A stretch of 64,000 bases of DNA from Thermasporomyces sp036564245 (GTDB lineage: Bacteria; Actinomycetota; Actinomycetes; Propionibacteriales; Actinopolymorphaceae). Position 1 is the first letter of the stretch. Every line of letters starts with the position of its first letter. The translations under genes were made by a program, and so were the position numbers. Shown in pieces: positions 36,281 to 44,687 of the stretch. The notes under the pieces were generated by a model. The model did no database searches. It was not told the DNA's origin and saw only the letters and a program-made list of their open reading frames with translations. Location: positions 124,001 to 188,000 of the forward strand of contig DATCKU010000002.1 of NCBI GenBank assembly GCA_036564245.1. The letters are read 5' to 3'.

Positions 36281-37338
36281 CGGAAAAGGCGCCTAGTGAA
36301 AGCGATGGAAGCGCCGTGAACGCCAACGAATCCCTGCCCTCCCTCCGCAGTCGGGCACGGGGATGCCTGGCAGGGCTTGCGGTGGGCGATGCCCTCGGCC
36401 GTCCGGCCGAGGGCATGGAGCCCCGGCAGATCGCAGAGCGCTGGGGGCGTATCGAGGGGTACGTCGCGGACACGCCGATGGGCAGCGACGACACCGAGTA
36501 CGCCTTGCTGACCGCCAAGGCGCTGCTGCGTTACCGGGCGAACTTCTCGGCCGCCGCGGTGGCAGAGCTCTGGGTAGCGGAGGTCTGCGGCCAGGAAGGT
36601 GGCTTCTCCGGCGGCGGGTTCAGCGAGATGGCGGCGATCCGCAACCTCGAACGCGGACATCGGCCGCCACGCTCCGGCCAGCATGCGCACGCGTGGAGCG
36701 ACGGCCTCGCGATGCGGGTCGCCCCGATCGGCATCGCAGCGGCAGGCGACCCGAGGCTTGCCGCCCGGCTCGCCGGCGAGGACGGTCTGGTGAGTCACAG
36801 TGGCGAGGGGATCTACTCCGGTCAGGCCGTCGCCGCAGCGGTCGCTGCGGCGATGGACGGAGCCGATCCAGAGCAGGCGTTCGCGGCAGCCCTCGATGCC
36901 GTACCCGCCGACTCATGGACCGGCCGCAACCTGCGGACGGCACAGCAGATCGTCGCCTCCTCACCGGATTGGCAGACGACCGCCGAGGAAGCTGTACGAC
37001 AGCTGGCGACGCACAGCTATTACTGGGCGGACATCGCACCCGAGGCGGTCAGCCTGGCGTTCGTCGCCGTGCTCGCTGGAGGCGGCGACTTCCGCGAGAC
37101 GGTGCTCAATGCGGTCAACCTGGGCCGAGACGCCGACACGATCGCTGCCATGGCCGGAGCCGTCTGCGGCGCGATCGCCGGAATCGACCGCGTGCCAGCC
37201 GAATGGCTGCCGGCCGTCGCCGAGGCACCCGGGATCTGTCTCGCCACGACGAAAGGCATGCACCCGCTCGAGATAGCCGACGAGCTCTGCACGCTTCACG
37301 CCGAGCTCACCGCGCACGCCGAGGAGCCACCGAAATGA
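36277..37338 (+). CDS. ADP-ribosylglycohydrolase-family protein A (complete metal site)
   Basis: A 353-residue DraG/ARH-fold protein, translationally coupled to the solute-binding protein (ATGA). The core starts ARGCLAGLAVGDALGRP. The first metal motif is SDDTE (D71, D72, T73) and the second is GRDADT (D285, D287, T288), so the binuclear Mg2+ site looks intact. Family members remove ADP-ribose from proteins or hydrolyse related glycosides. Here the sugar-transport context suggests a small-molecule N- or O-glycoside as substrate, which is an inference. A 3'-end repeat follows the stop, so transcription may drop before gene B. Confidence 0.85.
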   Translation: MTEKAPSESDGSAVNANESLPSLRSRARGCLAGLAVGDALGRPAEGMEPRQIAERWGRIEGYVADTPMGSDDTEYALLTAKALLRYRANFSAAAVAELWVAEVCGQEGGFSGGGFSEMAAIRNLERGHRPPRSGQHAHAWSDGLAMRVAPIGIAAAGDPRLAARLAGEDGLVSHSGEGIYSGQAVAAAVAAAMDGADPEQAFAAALDAVPADSWTGRNLRTAQQIVASSPDWQTTAEEAVRQLATHSYYWADIAPEAVSLAFVAVLAGGGDFRETVLNAVNLGRDADTIAAMAGAVCGAIAGIDRVPAEWLPAVAEAPGICLATTKGMHPLEIADELCTLHAELTAHAEEPPK

Positions 37339-37371
37339 CCACGCGTGGCGCGGGCACGGTAGCCACAGCGA
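37326..37371 (+). repeat. 3'-end repeat element between ARH-type genes A and B
   Basis: AAATGACCACGCGTGGCGCGGG begins within the last codons of gene A, followed by a weak stem GTGGC/GCCAC. Same family as the other AATGACCA elements. It lies in the 116-base gap before gene B, which has its own AAAGGAGG site. Confidence 0.5.
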
Positions 37372-37454
37372 GGTTCGACACATGGTGAGGATCGGGCACA
37401 CCCAGCGCCGGGTTCGCCGCAGCCGCGTTCGTCCCATTCGTCAAAGGAGGGCAG

Positions 37455-38603
37455 ATGGCCAAGCCAGCGCATGACGAGCGGACTGCCGCAGTCGTACGCG
37501 GTCTCGCCGCCGCCGACGCGATCACCTGGCCGGCATGGTGGCACCGGCTCTCCCACCTGCCCCCCAGGCGTGAGGTACGACTGTCGCAGGCGTGGCAGCA
37601 CGCGCGGGACGGTAAGACGACGTCGTTGCCGACGCCCTACCTGCAGTCCTCGTCTCCATCCCTGGTCGACCCAGCCGCACCCGCTGACGACCTGGAATGG
37701 CTGACGGTCTCGCTACGCCACCACCTCGGCCAGCGGCTGGACGGAACTCCGACCGACGAGCCGTTCGCGGTCTGGCACGAGCTCGCCAGGATGCGAGCCG
37801 CCGACCCCGGCTCGGTGCGGGGCCGGATCGGCACGGTCATGGCTCTGGAGAACCTCGCACGCGGTTTGCACCCGCCGGCGAGCGGCAACGACACGCCGCA
37901 CTACTTCGACGACATCGCCTGCATCCGTGGCCTTGCGGCTGGGCTCCTTCGCCCGGGCGACCCGAGCGGCGCCGCCGCACTCGCGGCTCACGACGCCGAG
38001 GTCACCCATGCGCTCGACGGTGTGTGGGCGGCCCGCGCAACGGCTGCCCTGCTCGCGGTGCTTCTCGGCGGTACGACTGTCGGTGGTACAGCACCTGACG
38101 TCGGTACGCCGACGAGCGGAGAGCAGCCAGACCGCGCCGACGACACCATTCAGCGAGCCATCGATGCGGCTCGGGCCGAGCTTTCTCCCGACACTTGGTG
38201 TGCCGCCGTCGTCGCCGAGTGCCTCGCCGTGGCCGACGAAGCTGCGCGCGCCACGAAGACCTCGCCGTTGCTGCTCGGCGCGCAGCTCGAGCGTGAGGCG
38301 GTCGACCACGTGTACGGGTACGCCAACCAGGCACCAGCCACGCTTGGCCTGCTGCTCGCGCACCTTCGTACCGCCCGCAACGGCTCCGACCTGCTGCTCG
38401 GCGCGCTCGCCCACCCTCGGCACGCCGACGCCCTCGTGCCGCTCGCCGGCGCGGTAGCCGGTGCGGCGTTCGATGACGTCGGTTTCCCCGAGCCGCCGGA
38501 GACGCTTCCCGGAACATGCATTCGCGCGTTGGCGGGGACCCGGCTCGGCTCGGTCGTCGCGGCAGTGAGCCGCGCCGCCGGCCGTACGGAGGTCAGCGCA
38601 TGA
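37455..38603 (+). CDS. ADP-ribosylglycohydrolase-family protein B (degenerate)
   Basis: A 382-residue protein of the same fold as its neighbours but with altered key sites. The first metal motif reads ADDLEW (D78, D79; threonine lost). The second, normally GRDADT/S, reads PRHADA (residues 321-326), so the first aspartate is His and the last Thr is Ala. The N-terminal GDALG is also changed (AAADAITW). It is therefore probably not a standard Mg2+-dependent hydrolase; it might be a partner subunit or sensor for A or C. Starts after AAAGGAGG; its stop overlaps gene C by ATGA, so a fixed ratio with C is likely. Confidence 0.75.
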   Translation: MAKPAHDERTAAVVRGLAAADAITWPAWWHRLSHLPPRREVRLSQAWQHARDGKTTSLPTPYLQSSSPSLVDPAAPADDLEWLTVSLRHHLGQRLDGTPTDEPFAVWHELARMRAADPGSVRGRIGTVMALENLARGLHPPASGNDTPHYFDDIACIRGLAAGLLRPGDPSGAAALAAHDAEVTHALDGVWAARATAALLAVLLGGTTVGGTAPDVGTPTSGEQPDRADDTIQRAIDAARAELSPDTWCAAVVAECLAVADEAARATKTSPLLLGAQLEREAVDHVYGYANQAPATLGLLLAHLRTARNGSDLLLGALAHPRHADALVPLAGAVAGAAFDDVGFPEPPETLPGTCIRALAGTRLGSVVAAVSRAAGRTEVSA

Positions 38604-39799
38604 CAACCTCTCCGGTAGACGCTGGACGTCGGGACGAGACGAACCCACCGCCTCGAGGCAGCCTGGCCGACAAGGCGGCCGGATGCCTCGTCGGCCAGGC
38701 CGTGGCCGACGCGCTCGGTGGACCCACCGAAGGCCATACGCCAGAGCAGATCCGAGCCCGCTGGGGCGGTTGGGTGACCGGCATCGTCGGCCCGTACCAC
38801 GAGGACTGGCGCACAGCGCGCCCACTCGCGCCGTACCACAAGGGCGACGGCCACATCACCGACGACACGCTTCTCACCCATCTGCTCGTCAAGGTCTACC
38901 TCGACAAGGGCGACCACCTCGACGCGTACGACATCGCCGACCGGCTCGTGCCACGCCTGCTGAACGACCTCGTGTGGGTTCCCGAGCTGGAGACCGAGAC
39001 GATCCTTTTGCATCGGGTGTTCCTGGCCGAGAAGTACCTCGCGCTGCGGTTGCACTGGGGCCACGCCGATCCGCGGGAAGCCGGCGTCGGCAACGCGGTG
39101 AACTGCGGTGCCGCGATGTACGTCGCGCCGATCGGCATCGTCAACGCCGCCGATCCCGATTCCGCCTACGCCGAGGCGATCGACGTCGCCGGCGCTCACC
39201 AGTCGTCGTACGGCAGGGAAGCCGCTGGCGTCTTCGCCGCCTCGGTCGCTGCTGCCATGGCGCCGGACGCGACCGTCGACTCCGTCGTCTCCACTGCGCT
39301 TCGCCTGGCCAAGGACGGGACGAGGGCCGCGATCGACGCGGTGACGCAAGCCGCATCGCGGCTCGACCACTGGACCGAGGCCGTGGAGTCAGGGGCGCTG
39401 CGCGACGCGATTCGTCCGTACGACACCGTCGCCGACACCTACCGAGACCAAGGTCTCGGCGCCCGACGACCGAGCCGGCTGCACAGCATCGAGGAGCTGC
39501 CGCTTGCTCTCGCCTTCCTGGTCCTCGCCAAGGGTGACTGGGAGCAGACCGTCTTCGGCGCGGTCAACTACGGGCGAGATGCGGACTCGATCGCCGGCAT
39601 GGGCGGCGCGTTGGCTGGCGCGCTCGGAGGTCGCCGCGTCGTCCCCGATCACCTGGTGGACGCAGTGAGCACGGCCAGTCGCACAGACCTCGAGTCCCCC
39701 GCAGCCGCTCTCGCGGAGCTCACCGTACGCATCCGAGCTGCCGACGCCGAGCGTCGGGCTCGGGTCGACCGCGCCTTCGACCAGCTGATCAAGGAGTGA
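38600..39799 (+). CDS. ADP-ribosylglycohydrolase-family protein C (complete metal site)
   Basis: A 399-residue DraG/ARH-fold protein. AAGCLVGQAVADALGGPTEG opens the core. ITDDT (T87, D88, D89, T90) and GRDADS (D327, D329, S330) supply the metal ligands. It differs from A by long inserts (residues 60-85 and 115-165), so the two probably have different substrates. Coupled to B by ATGA, and followed at two bases by the CoA-transferase gene. Confidence 0.85.
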   Translation: MTTSPVDAGRRDETNPPPRGSLADKAAGCLVGQAVADALGGPTEGHTPEQIRARWGGWVTGIVGPYHEDWRTARPLAPYHKGDGHITDDTLLTHLLVKVYLDKGDHLDAYDIADRLVPRLLNDLVWVPELETETILLHRVFLAEKYLALRLHWGHADPREAGVGNAVNCGAAMYVAPIGIVNAADPDSAYAEAIDVAGAHQSSYGREAAGVFAASVAAAMAPDATVDSVVSTALRLAKDGTRAAIDAVTQAASRLDHWTEAVESGALRDAIRPYDTVADTYRDQGLGARRPSRLHSIEELPLALAFLVLAKGDWEQTVFGAVNYGRDADSIAGMGGALAGALGGRRVVPDHLVDAVSTASRTDLESPAAALAELTVRIRAADAERRARVDRAFDQLIKE

Positions 39800-39800
39800 C

Positions 39801-41015
39801 GTGGGTATGAGCGCGACCTCGCGCCCTCGGTCGATGCCGCCACCCTTGCACGGCGTGCGGGTCATCGAGCTCGCGACTCTGTTCGCCGGGCCGCTTGCGG
39901 GAGCGTTCCTGGGCGACTTCGGCGCAGACGTCGTCAAGGTCGAGCATCCGCGCCGCCCGGACCCCGCCCGCGGTCACGGTCCGGCCAAGGACGGCATCGG
40001 CCTGTGGTGGAAGGTGCTCGGCCGCAACAAGCGCACGATGACGCTCGACCTGTCCACGCCGGAAGGTGCGGACCTGCTGCGCCGGTTGGTCGCTGACGCC
40101 GACGTGCTGATCGAGAACTTCCGTCCCGGCACGCTGGAGCGCTGGGGTCTCGGGCCAGACACCCTGCATGCCAGCAATCCGCGACTGGTGATCGCGCGAG
40201 TCACCGGTTTCGGGCAAGTCGGTCCGTACGCCAGGCGACCGGGCTTCGGCACGCTTGCCGAGGCGATGAGCGGGTTCGCCGCAGCAACGGGGGAACCGGA
40301 CGGCCCACCGACCTTGCCACCGTTCGGGCTCGCCGATTCGGTGGCAGCGCTCGCCACGGCGTACGCCGTCATGCTGGCGCTTCGCAGCCGCGACCACACC
40401 GGCGAAGGACAGGTCGTCGACCTCGCGATCATCGAGCCCATCATGGCCATGCTGGGTCCGCAGATCACGTGGTACGACCAGCTCGGCTACATCCAACCCC
40501 GCTTGGGGAACCGATCGTCGAACAACGCACCACGCAACACATACCGAACCTCCGACGGACACTGGCTCGCGGTGTCGACGAGCGCATCAAGCATCGCCGA
40601 GCGGGTGATGCGACTCGTGGGGCGGCCCGATCTCATCGAACAGGACTGGTTTGCCACGGGTGCGGGGCGGGCAGCTCACGCCGACGAGCTCGACGAGGCA
40701 GTCGCGTCGTGGATCGGTCGGCACACCCGCGAGGAGGTGATCGCGGCGTTCGAGGAAGTGGAGGCTGCGGTCGCTCCGGTGTACTCCGTCGCGGACATCG
40801 TCGCCGACCCGCAGTACGCCGCGCTCGGCACCGTCCATCGCGTCGACGATCCCGAGCTCGGCTCCCTTGCCATGCAGAACGTCATCTTCCGGCTCTCCCA
40901 GACACCCGGTGCCATCCGGTGGGCCGGACGACCCCATGGCGCCGACACCGAGGAGATCTTGCGGTCTTTGGGTGTGACAGACATCGACGGGCTGCGCGCG
41001 AGGGGCGTCGTATGA
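39801..41015 (+). CDS. Family III CoA-transferase (CaiB/BaiF)
   Basis: A 404-residue protein (GTG 39801, or ATG 39807; AAGGAG is at 39791). CaiB/BaiF fold: VIELATLFAGPLAGAFLGDFGADV at the N-terminus and the catalytic aspartate D179 in PFGLADS, which forms the aspartyl-CoA mixed anhydride intermediate in this family. It would move CoA from a donor such as succinyl-CoA to a carboxylic acid. The next gene encodes a CitE-like lyase. The pair resembles citramalate/itaconate-type modules, where a CoA-transferase activates the acid before C-C cleavage, so an acid end product of the operon may be processed here. Confidence 0.87.
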   Translation: MGMSATSRPRSMPPPLHGVRVIELATLFAGPLAGAFLGDFGADVVKVEHPRRPDPARGHGPAKDGIGLWWKVLGRNKRTMTLDLSTPEGADLLRRLVADADVLIENFRPGTLERWGLGPDTLHASNPRLVIARVTGFGQVGPYARRPGFGTLAEAMSGFAAATGEPDGPPTLPPFGLADSVAALATAYAVMLALRSRDHTGEGQVVDLAIIEPIMAMLGPQITWYDQLGYIQPRLGNRSSNNAPRNTYRTSDGHWLAVSTSASSIAERVMRLVGRPDLIEQDWFATGAGRAAHADELDEAVASWIGRHTREEVIAAFEEVEAAVAPVYSVADIVADPQYAALGTVHRVDDPELGSLAMQNVIFRLSQTPGAIRWAGRPHGADTEEILRSLGVTDIDGLRARGVV

Positions 41016-41902
41016 ACGCGAAGGCGACGCAGGACTCGGTTGCGGTCACCCTGCTCTACGTGCCCGGTCATCGGGTCGACCGGGTCCGGAAGGCGCTGTC
41101 GTCCGATGCAGACGTCGTGATCATCGATCTGGAGGACTCCGTACCTCCGGAGGCCAAGGCGACGGCACGGGCCGAGCTCGGCGCGTTGCTCGGTGAGTCG
41201 AGCCCGACGCGTGCCGTCCAGGTTCGAGTGAACCCGCTCGACTCGCCGTGGGGCACGGACGACCTGGCCGTCGTCGCATCGCTTCCACCGCACGTGGAGG
41301 TTCGCCTGCCCAAGGTGGAGTCCGCCACGACCGTGCACGACGTGCTGGCGGTCCTGGCCGACAGCTCGAACGACGCTCCCCCACGCCGTCTGCACTGCCT
41401 GCTCGAGACGGCACGCGGTGTCGAACGGGCGCTGGAGATCGCGTCGGCCGATGCCGCGGTGGCGTCGATCGGGTTGGGCGAGGCAGACCTCGCCTCCGAT
41501 CTCGGGATCACCGGCGATGGCGGAGTGCCAGCTGAGAATGCCCTCTCCTGGGTACGAAGCAGGGTGGTGGTCGCCGCTCGAGCGGCCGGGCTGGTGCCGC
41601 CCGCGATGTCGGTCTATCCGGTGCTGCACGACGACGAAGGTCTCGCGGCTTCCACACGTGCCGGCCGCGCGATGGGTTTCGTCGGACGGTGCGCCATCCA
41701 TCCTGGCCAGCTGCCCATCATTCGTAGGGCATTCCGCCCCGACCCGGAAGAGGTACGCCGCGCACGCGAGCTCCTCGACCGGCTGCAGACGGCCCGCCAG
41801 GCCGGAGAGGCGGCCTATGTCCTGGACGACGGCTCCTTCGTCGACGCTGCCATGGTCGGTGCGGCCGAACGCGTCCTCCGCCTGGAAGCGGCGACCCGCT
41901 GA
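41012..41902 (+). CDS. CitE-like CoA-ester lyase (HpcH/HpaI family)
   Basis: A 296-residue TIM barrel overlapping the CoA-transferase by ATGA. Key residues are visible: DLEDSV (E41, D42), substrate-carboxylate arginine R72 in VRVNPL, Mg2+ ligand E132 (LLETARG), and D159 in GLGEADLASDLG. Members cleave citramalyl-CoA, malyl-CoA or methylmalyl-CoA to acetyl-/propionyl-CoA plus pyruvate or glyoxylate. Last gene of the plus-strand operon, 18 bases from the convergent amidohydrolase gene. The exact ester is unknown. Confidence 0.87.
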   Translation: MNAKATQDSVAVTLLYVPGHRVDRVRKALSSDADVVIIDLEDSVPPEAKATARAELGALLGESSPTRAVQVRVNPLDSPWGTDDLAVVASLPPHVEVRLPKVESATTVHDVLAVLADSSNDAPPRRLHCLLETARGVERALEIASADAAVASIGLGEADLASDLGITGDGGVPAENALSWVRSRVVVAARAAGLVPPAMSVYPVLHDDEGLAASTRAGRAMGFVGRCAIHPGQLPIIRRAFRPDPEEVRRARELLDRLQTARQAGEAAYVLDDGSFVDAAMVGAAERVLRLEAATR

Positions 41903-41920
41903 TCCCACGTGCAAACTTTG

Positions 41921-42721
41921 TCAGGACGCCAGCAACGACGCTGCATTGGCGTGACACAGCGCGATCCGGTCGGCTTCGCTGATGTCAGCGGTCGCGAGCT
42001 GAAACGCTGTGGCCTCCGGCGTCTGGACCGGCACGCATGAGCCGTACGCGAACCTGCCAGCCTGCCCACGCGCACCGATCGCGGCCATCACACCGGCAGG
42101 TCCGTTGGTGAACCAGAGATCGACCAGGACCCGCTCCGTCGGATGCTCCGGACCAAGCTGTGCCTCGATCTCGGCCCACTCGTGCGCTCGTACTCCAGAC
42201 AGGATCAGGCGAAGCCGTGGCGCACGACGCAGCAGGTGCGCGATCTCAAAGGTCGTGACCTGTCGCGCGAGATAGCGCGGGTGGCGCATCCGGTGGTCTT
42301 CGAGTGTGGCGCACACGTGGAGCGGCAGCCCACGCTCGGCCACTACCTGGAGCAGAGAACCCACCTGTGGCGCGTCCAGACGATAGCCGTGATAGCCGGG
42401 GACGATGCGTACTCCCCTGACCCCGTTGGCTACGGCCCAGTCGAGCTCGTACTCCCAGCCGTCCTCTGTCGGGTTGACGATCGCAAACGGCCACAAGCGT
42501 TCGTCCTCGGCCGAGATGCCGAGAAGTGCCTCGTTGCCCGAGCGGGTGTCGTACCCGAACACCGAGGCGAGATGGCTGACGCAGAGTCCCGTCACGCCCA
42601 GTCGGTCGGCATAGGCGCTGAGGTCGGCCGCCGTCGCCGCAGCCTGCAGCCGCCACGGCCACTGACCGACGAACGCGGTGACATCGATCGGTCGGGCTCG
42701 CACGAACGCATCCAGGTTCAC
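41921..42721 (-). CDS. Amidohydrolase-family protein 2 (metal ligands missing)
   Basis: A 266-residue protein related to the PF04909 amidohydrolase barrel, from GTG 42721, coupled to its neighbour by GTGA. The HxH motif on the first strand is absent (IDVTAFVGQWPWRL instead), and the final metal aspartate is replaced (AYGSCVP where the partner has FGSDAH). The middle histidine (LPLHVCA) remains. The fold seems kept (GVRGVRIVPGYHGY), so it is probably a non-catalytic or differently acting partner of amidohydrolase 1. Last gene of the minus-strand ABC operon. Confidence 0.75.
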   Translation of the reverse strand: MNLDAFVRARPIDVTAFVGQWPWRLQAAATAADLSAYADRLGVTGLCVSHLASVFGYDTRSGNEALLGISAEDERLWPFAIVNPTEDGWEYELDWAVANGVRGVRIVPGYHGYRLDAPQVGSLLQVVAERGLPLHVCATLEDHRMRHPRYLARQVTTFEIAHLLRRAPRLRLILSGVRAHEWAEIEAQLGPEHPTERVLVDLWFTNGPAGVMAAIGARGQAGRFAYGSCVPVQTPEATAFQLATADISEADRIALCHANAASLLAS

Positions 42722-43470
42722 CGCAACACCTCGTCCAGCAACCGCTTCATGTTCAACCCGAGCACGAGCGACAGGTCGTCGTGCGACAACCCGGCACCCA
42801 GCACCTTGCCCAGGTTGGCTGCCAGGCATCCGATGTGGGCATCGGAACCGAAGACGACCCGCTCGGCACCGAGCCGCTGCACCGCGAGGGCCACGGCCCC
42901 ACCGCCGATCGGCGTGCCGGAGGTGTCGACGCGAACGTTCGGATACGGCGCGATCGTGTTGAGCGCAGACTCCACCTGACCACCGAGATGCGCCATGATG
43001 ATCCGGGCCTCCGGGTAGCGTCGCGCGAGCCGCGCCACGTGGGACGCCGTGGACTCGTAGGGCAGCTGGCTCCCGTCGGTCTTGCGCCACGCATGGACGA
43101 GCAGCGGGGCACGATAGGCGATCGCCTGCTCGACGAAGGGAAACACCACAGGATCGTCGGCCAGGGTCGCAACCCAGAGCTTGATGCCGACCACCTGCTG
43201 GTCCTCGAACCGCCGCCGGAAGTCCGTGAGCCCCCACTGGCCGAGTCGTGGATTGACGTAGCAGTACGCAAGGACCCGGCCGGGGTGCTTACGCGTCACG
43301 GCGTACATCGCGTCGTTGGCGGTGAGGACGTCCTCGGCCGAGGGGTAGTACCGGAACCGGCAAAGTGAACTGCCGACGAAGACGTCGACTCCGAGGCGAT
43401 CACCTTCGGCGATGACCTCCGGGGCGAAGTCGTCGTCGAGCAGGTGCACATGCGCGTCGACGATGGTCAC
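42718..43470 (-). CDS. Amidohydrolase-family protein 1 (complete metal site)
   Basis: A 250-residue PF04909-type TIM barrel from GTG 43470. Metal ligands are complete: H7 and H9 (DAHVH), H126 (LLVHAW), H161 (IIMAHLGG) and D210 (VFGSDAH). Members hydrolyse lactones or amides or decarboxylate acids. Coupled on both sides by GTGA overlaps: upstream to a class III aminotransferase, downstream to the degenerate paralog. The context suggests hydrolysis of a cyclic or amide product of an imported amino-sugar-like compound; this is inference. Confidence 0.83.
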   Translation of the reverse strand: MTIVDAHVHLLDDDFAPEVIAEGDRLGVDVFVGSSLCRFRYYPSAEDVLTANDAMYAVTRKHPGRVLAYCYVNPRLGQWGLTDFRRRFEDQQVVGIKLWVATLADDPVVFPFVEQAIAYRAPLLVHAWRKTDGSQLPYESTASHVARLARRYPEARIIMAHLGGQVESALNTIAPYPNVRVDTSGTPIGGGAVALAVQRLGAERVVFGSDAHIGCLAANLGKVLGAGLSHDDLSLVLGLNMKRLLDEVLR

Positions 43471-44687
43471 CGGGCAAGCTCCGCACACGCGCGTTCCAAC
43501 CGGCGTACCGCCTCTGCCACGTCGTCGTCGCGATGGCTGAAGTTGACGTAGGGCACGCGATAAAGGGAGACACCGTTCCGGTAGGCGGCCCGGAGAAAGG
43601 CTGACACGACCTCCTCGTCACCGTTGGTCGAGACCAGGGCCGGGCACGGCCACACGCCGGACAGCTCGAGCGGAAGGCCGTACCGGTCGAAAGCCTTCTG
43701 CACGCTGGACCACAGCGCCTCGCCCTGTCGCCACAGGTATCCCACGACGTCGTACTCCTGGTAGACGTCCAAGCACGCGGCTGCGGCGGCGAGGGAGAGC
43801 GTCTCGCCGCCGAAGGTGGACGTCACGACCAGCTTGCCAGGACCGCACACCTGCATCACCTCGCGGCGACCCGCGTAGACCGCCAAGGGCATCCCGTTGG
43901 CGATGCCCTTGCCGAACACCGCAAGGTCGGGCGTGACGCCGAAGTACTCCTGCACTCCCCCGACCGCGACGCGAAACCCGGTGACGATCTCGTCGAAGAC
44001 GAGCAACGCCCCGTGCTCCGACGTGAGCGCGCGCAGCTCTGGATAGAACGTCGCACCCTGCTCGAAGCCCGCATAGTCGGCCGCCACGACGACCGCGGCG
44101 ATCTGCCCCGGATACTGGTCGAACAGCTGCCGCACTCGTGCCATGTCGTTCCACCGCACCGGATGGTGCAGCTCGCTCAAGGCGATCGGCACGCCATGGA
44201 CCGCCGTGGCCGTGCGGCCCGGCAGGTCCGCTCCCCCGCCCGACAGCGTGTTGAGCCAGCCGTTGTAGCCGATCTGGATCACGTGGTCGCGACCCGTGTA
44301 GGCGCGAGCGATCCGGATCGTGGCGGCGATCGCCTCACCTCCGGTCTTGAGGAACCCCACCATCTCGGCACACGGAACGAGCTCGCAGAACCGCTCGGCG
44401 ATCTCGCACTCGAGCGGATGCGGATGGCCGAAGACGATGCCGTTGTCGAGCTGGCGTCGGACCGCCTGGTCGACCACAGGATGGCGGTACCCCAACGTGA
44501 CCGGCCCGAGGGCGTTGCGGAAGTCGATGTACTCCCGGCCACGGTCGTCCCAGACCCGGCAGCCATCAGCTCGTACGATCACCTCGGGCTCGTCGGGTTG
44601 CAGCGTAGGGACCTTCGACGCGGTGCTGGAACCCATCGGCATGACAGCAGCGAACCGCTCGCTCCATGTGCGCGTCATCGGCCTCAC
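43467..44687 (-). CDS. Class III aminotransferase, glutamate-1-semialdehyde aminomutase-like
   Basis: A 406-residue fold-type I PLP enzyme. The Schiff-base lysine is K260 (FGKGIANG), with FDEIVTGFR (D232) contacting the pyridine nitrogen, and GGEAIAATIRIARAYTGRD in the cofactor-phosphate region. It resembles HemL-type aminomutases, but the operon context (sugar transporter, amidohydrolases) argues against tetrapyrrole synthesis and for an amino-sugar or amino-acid-like substrate. Start GTG 44687 overlaps the propeller gene stop (GTGA); ATG 44678 is an alternative. Confidence 0.87.
   Translation of the reverse strand: MRPMTRTWSERFAAVMPMGSSTASKVPTLQPDEPEVIVRADGCRVWDDRGREYIDFRNALGPVTLGYRHPVVDQAVRRQLDNGIVFGHPHPLECEIAERFCELVPCAEMVGFLKTGGEAIAATIRIARAYTGRDHVIQIGYNGWLNTLSGGGADLPGRTATAVHGVPIALSELHHPVRWNDMARVRQLFDQYPGQIAAVVVAADYAGFEQGATFYPELRALTSEHGALLVFDEIVTGFRVAVGGVQEYFGVTPDLAVFGKGIANGMPLAVYAGRREVMQVCGPGKLVVTSTFGGETLSLAAAAACLDVYQEYDVVGYLWRQGEALWSSVQKAFDRYGLPLELSGVWPCPALVSTNGDEEVVSAFLRAAYRNGVSLYRVPYVNFSHRDDDVAEAVRRLERACAELAR

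Noticed and set aside
43467..44687. hemL (glutamate-1-semialdehyde aminomutase for haem synthesis)
   Set aside because: The protein is of that family type, but it is locked in a sugar-transport operon by GTGA overlaps with no other haem genes.
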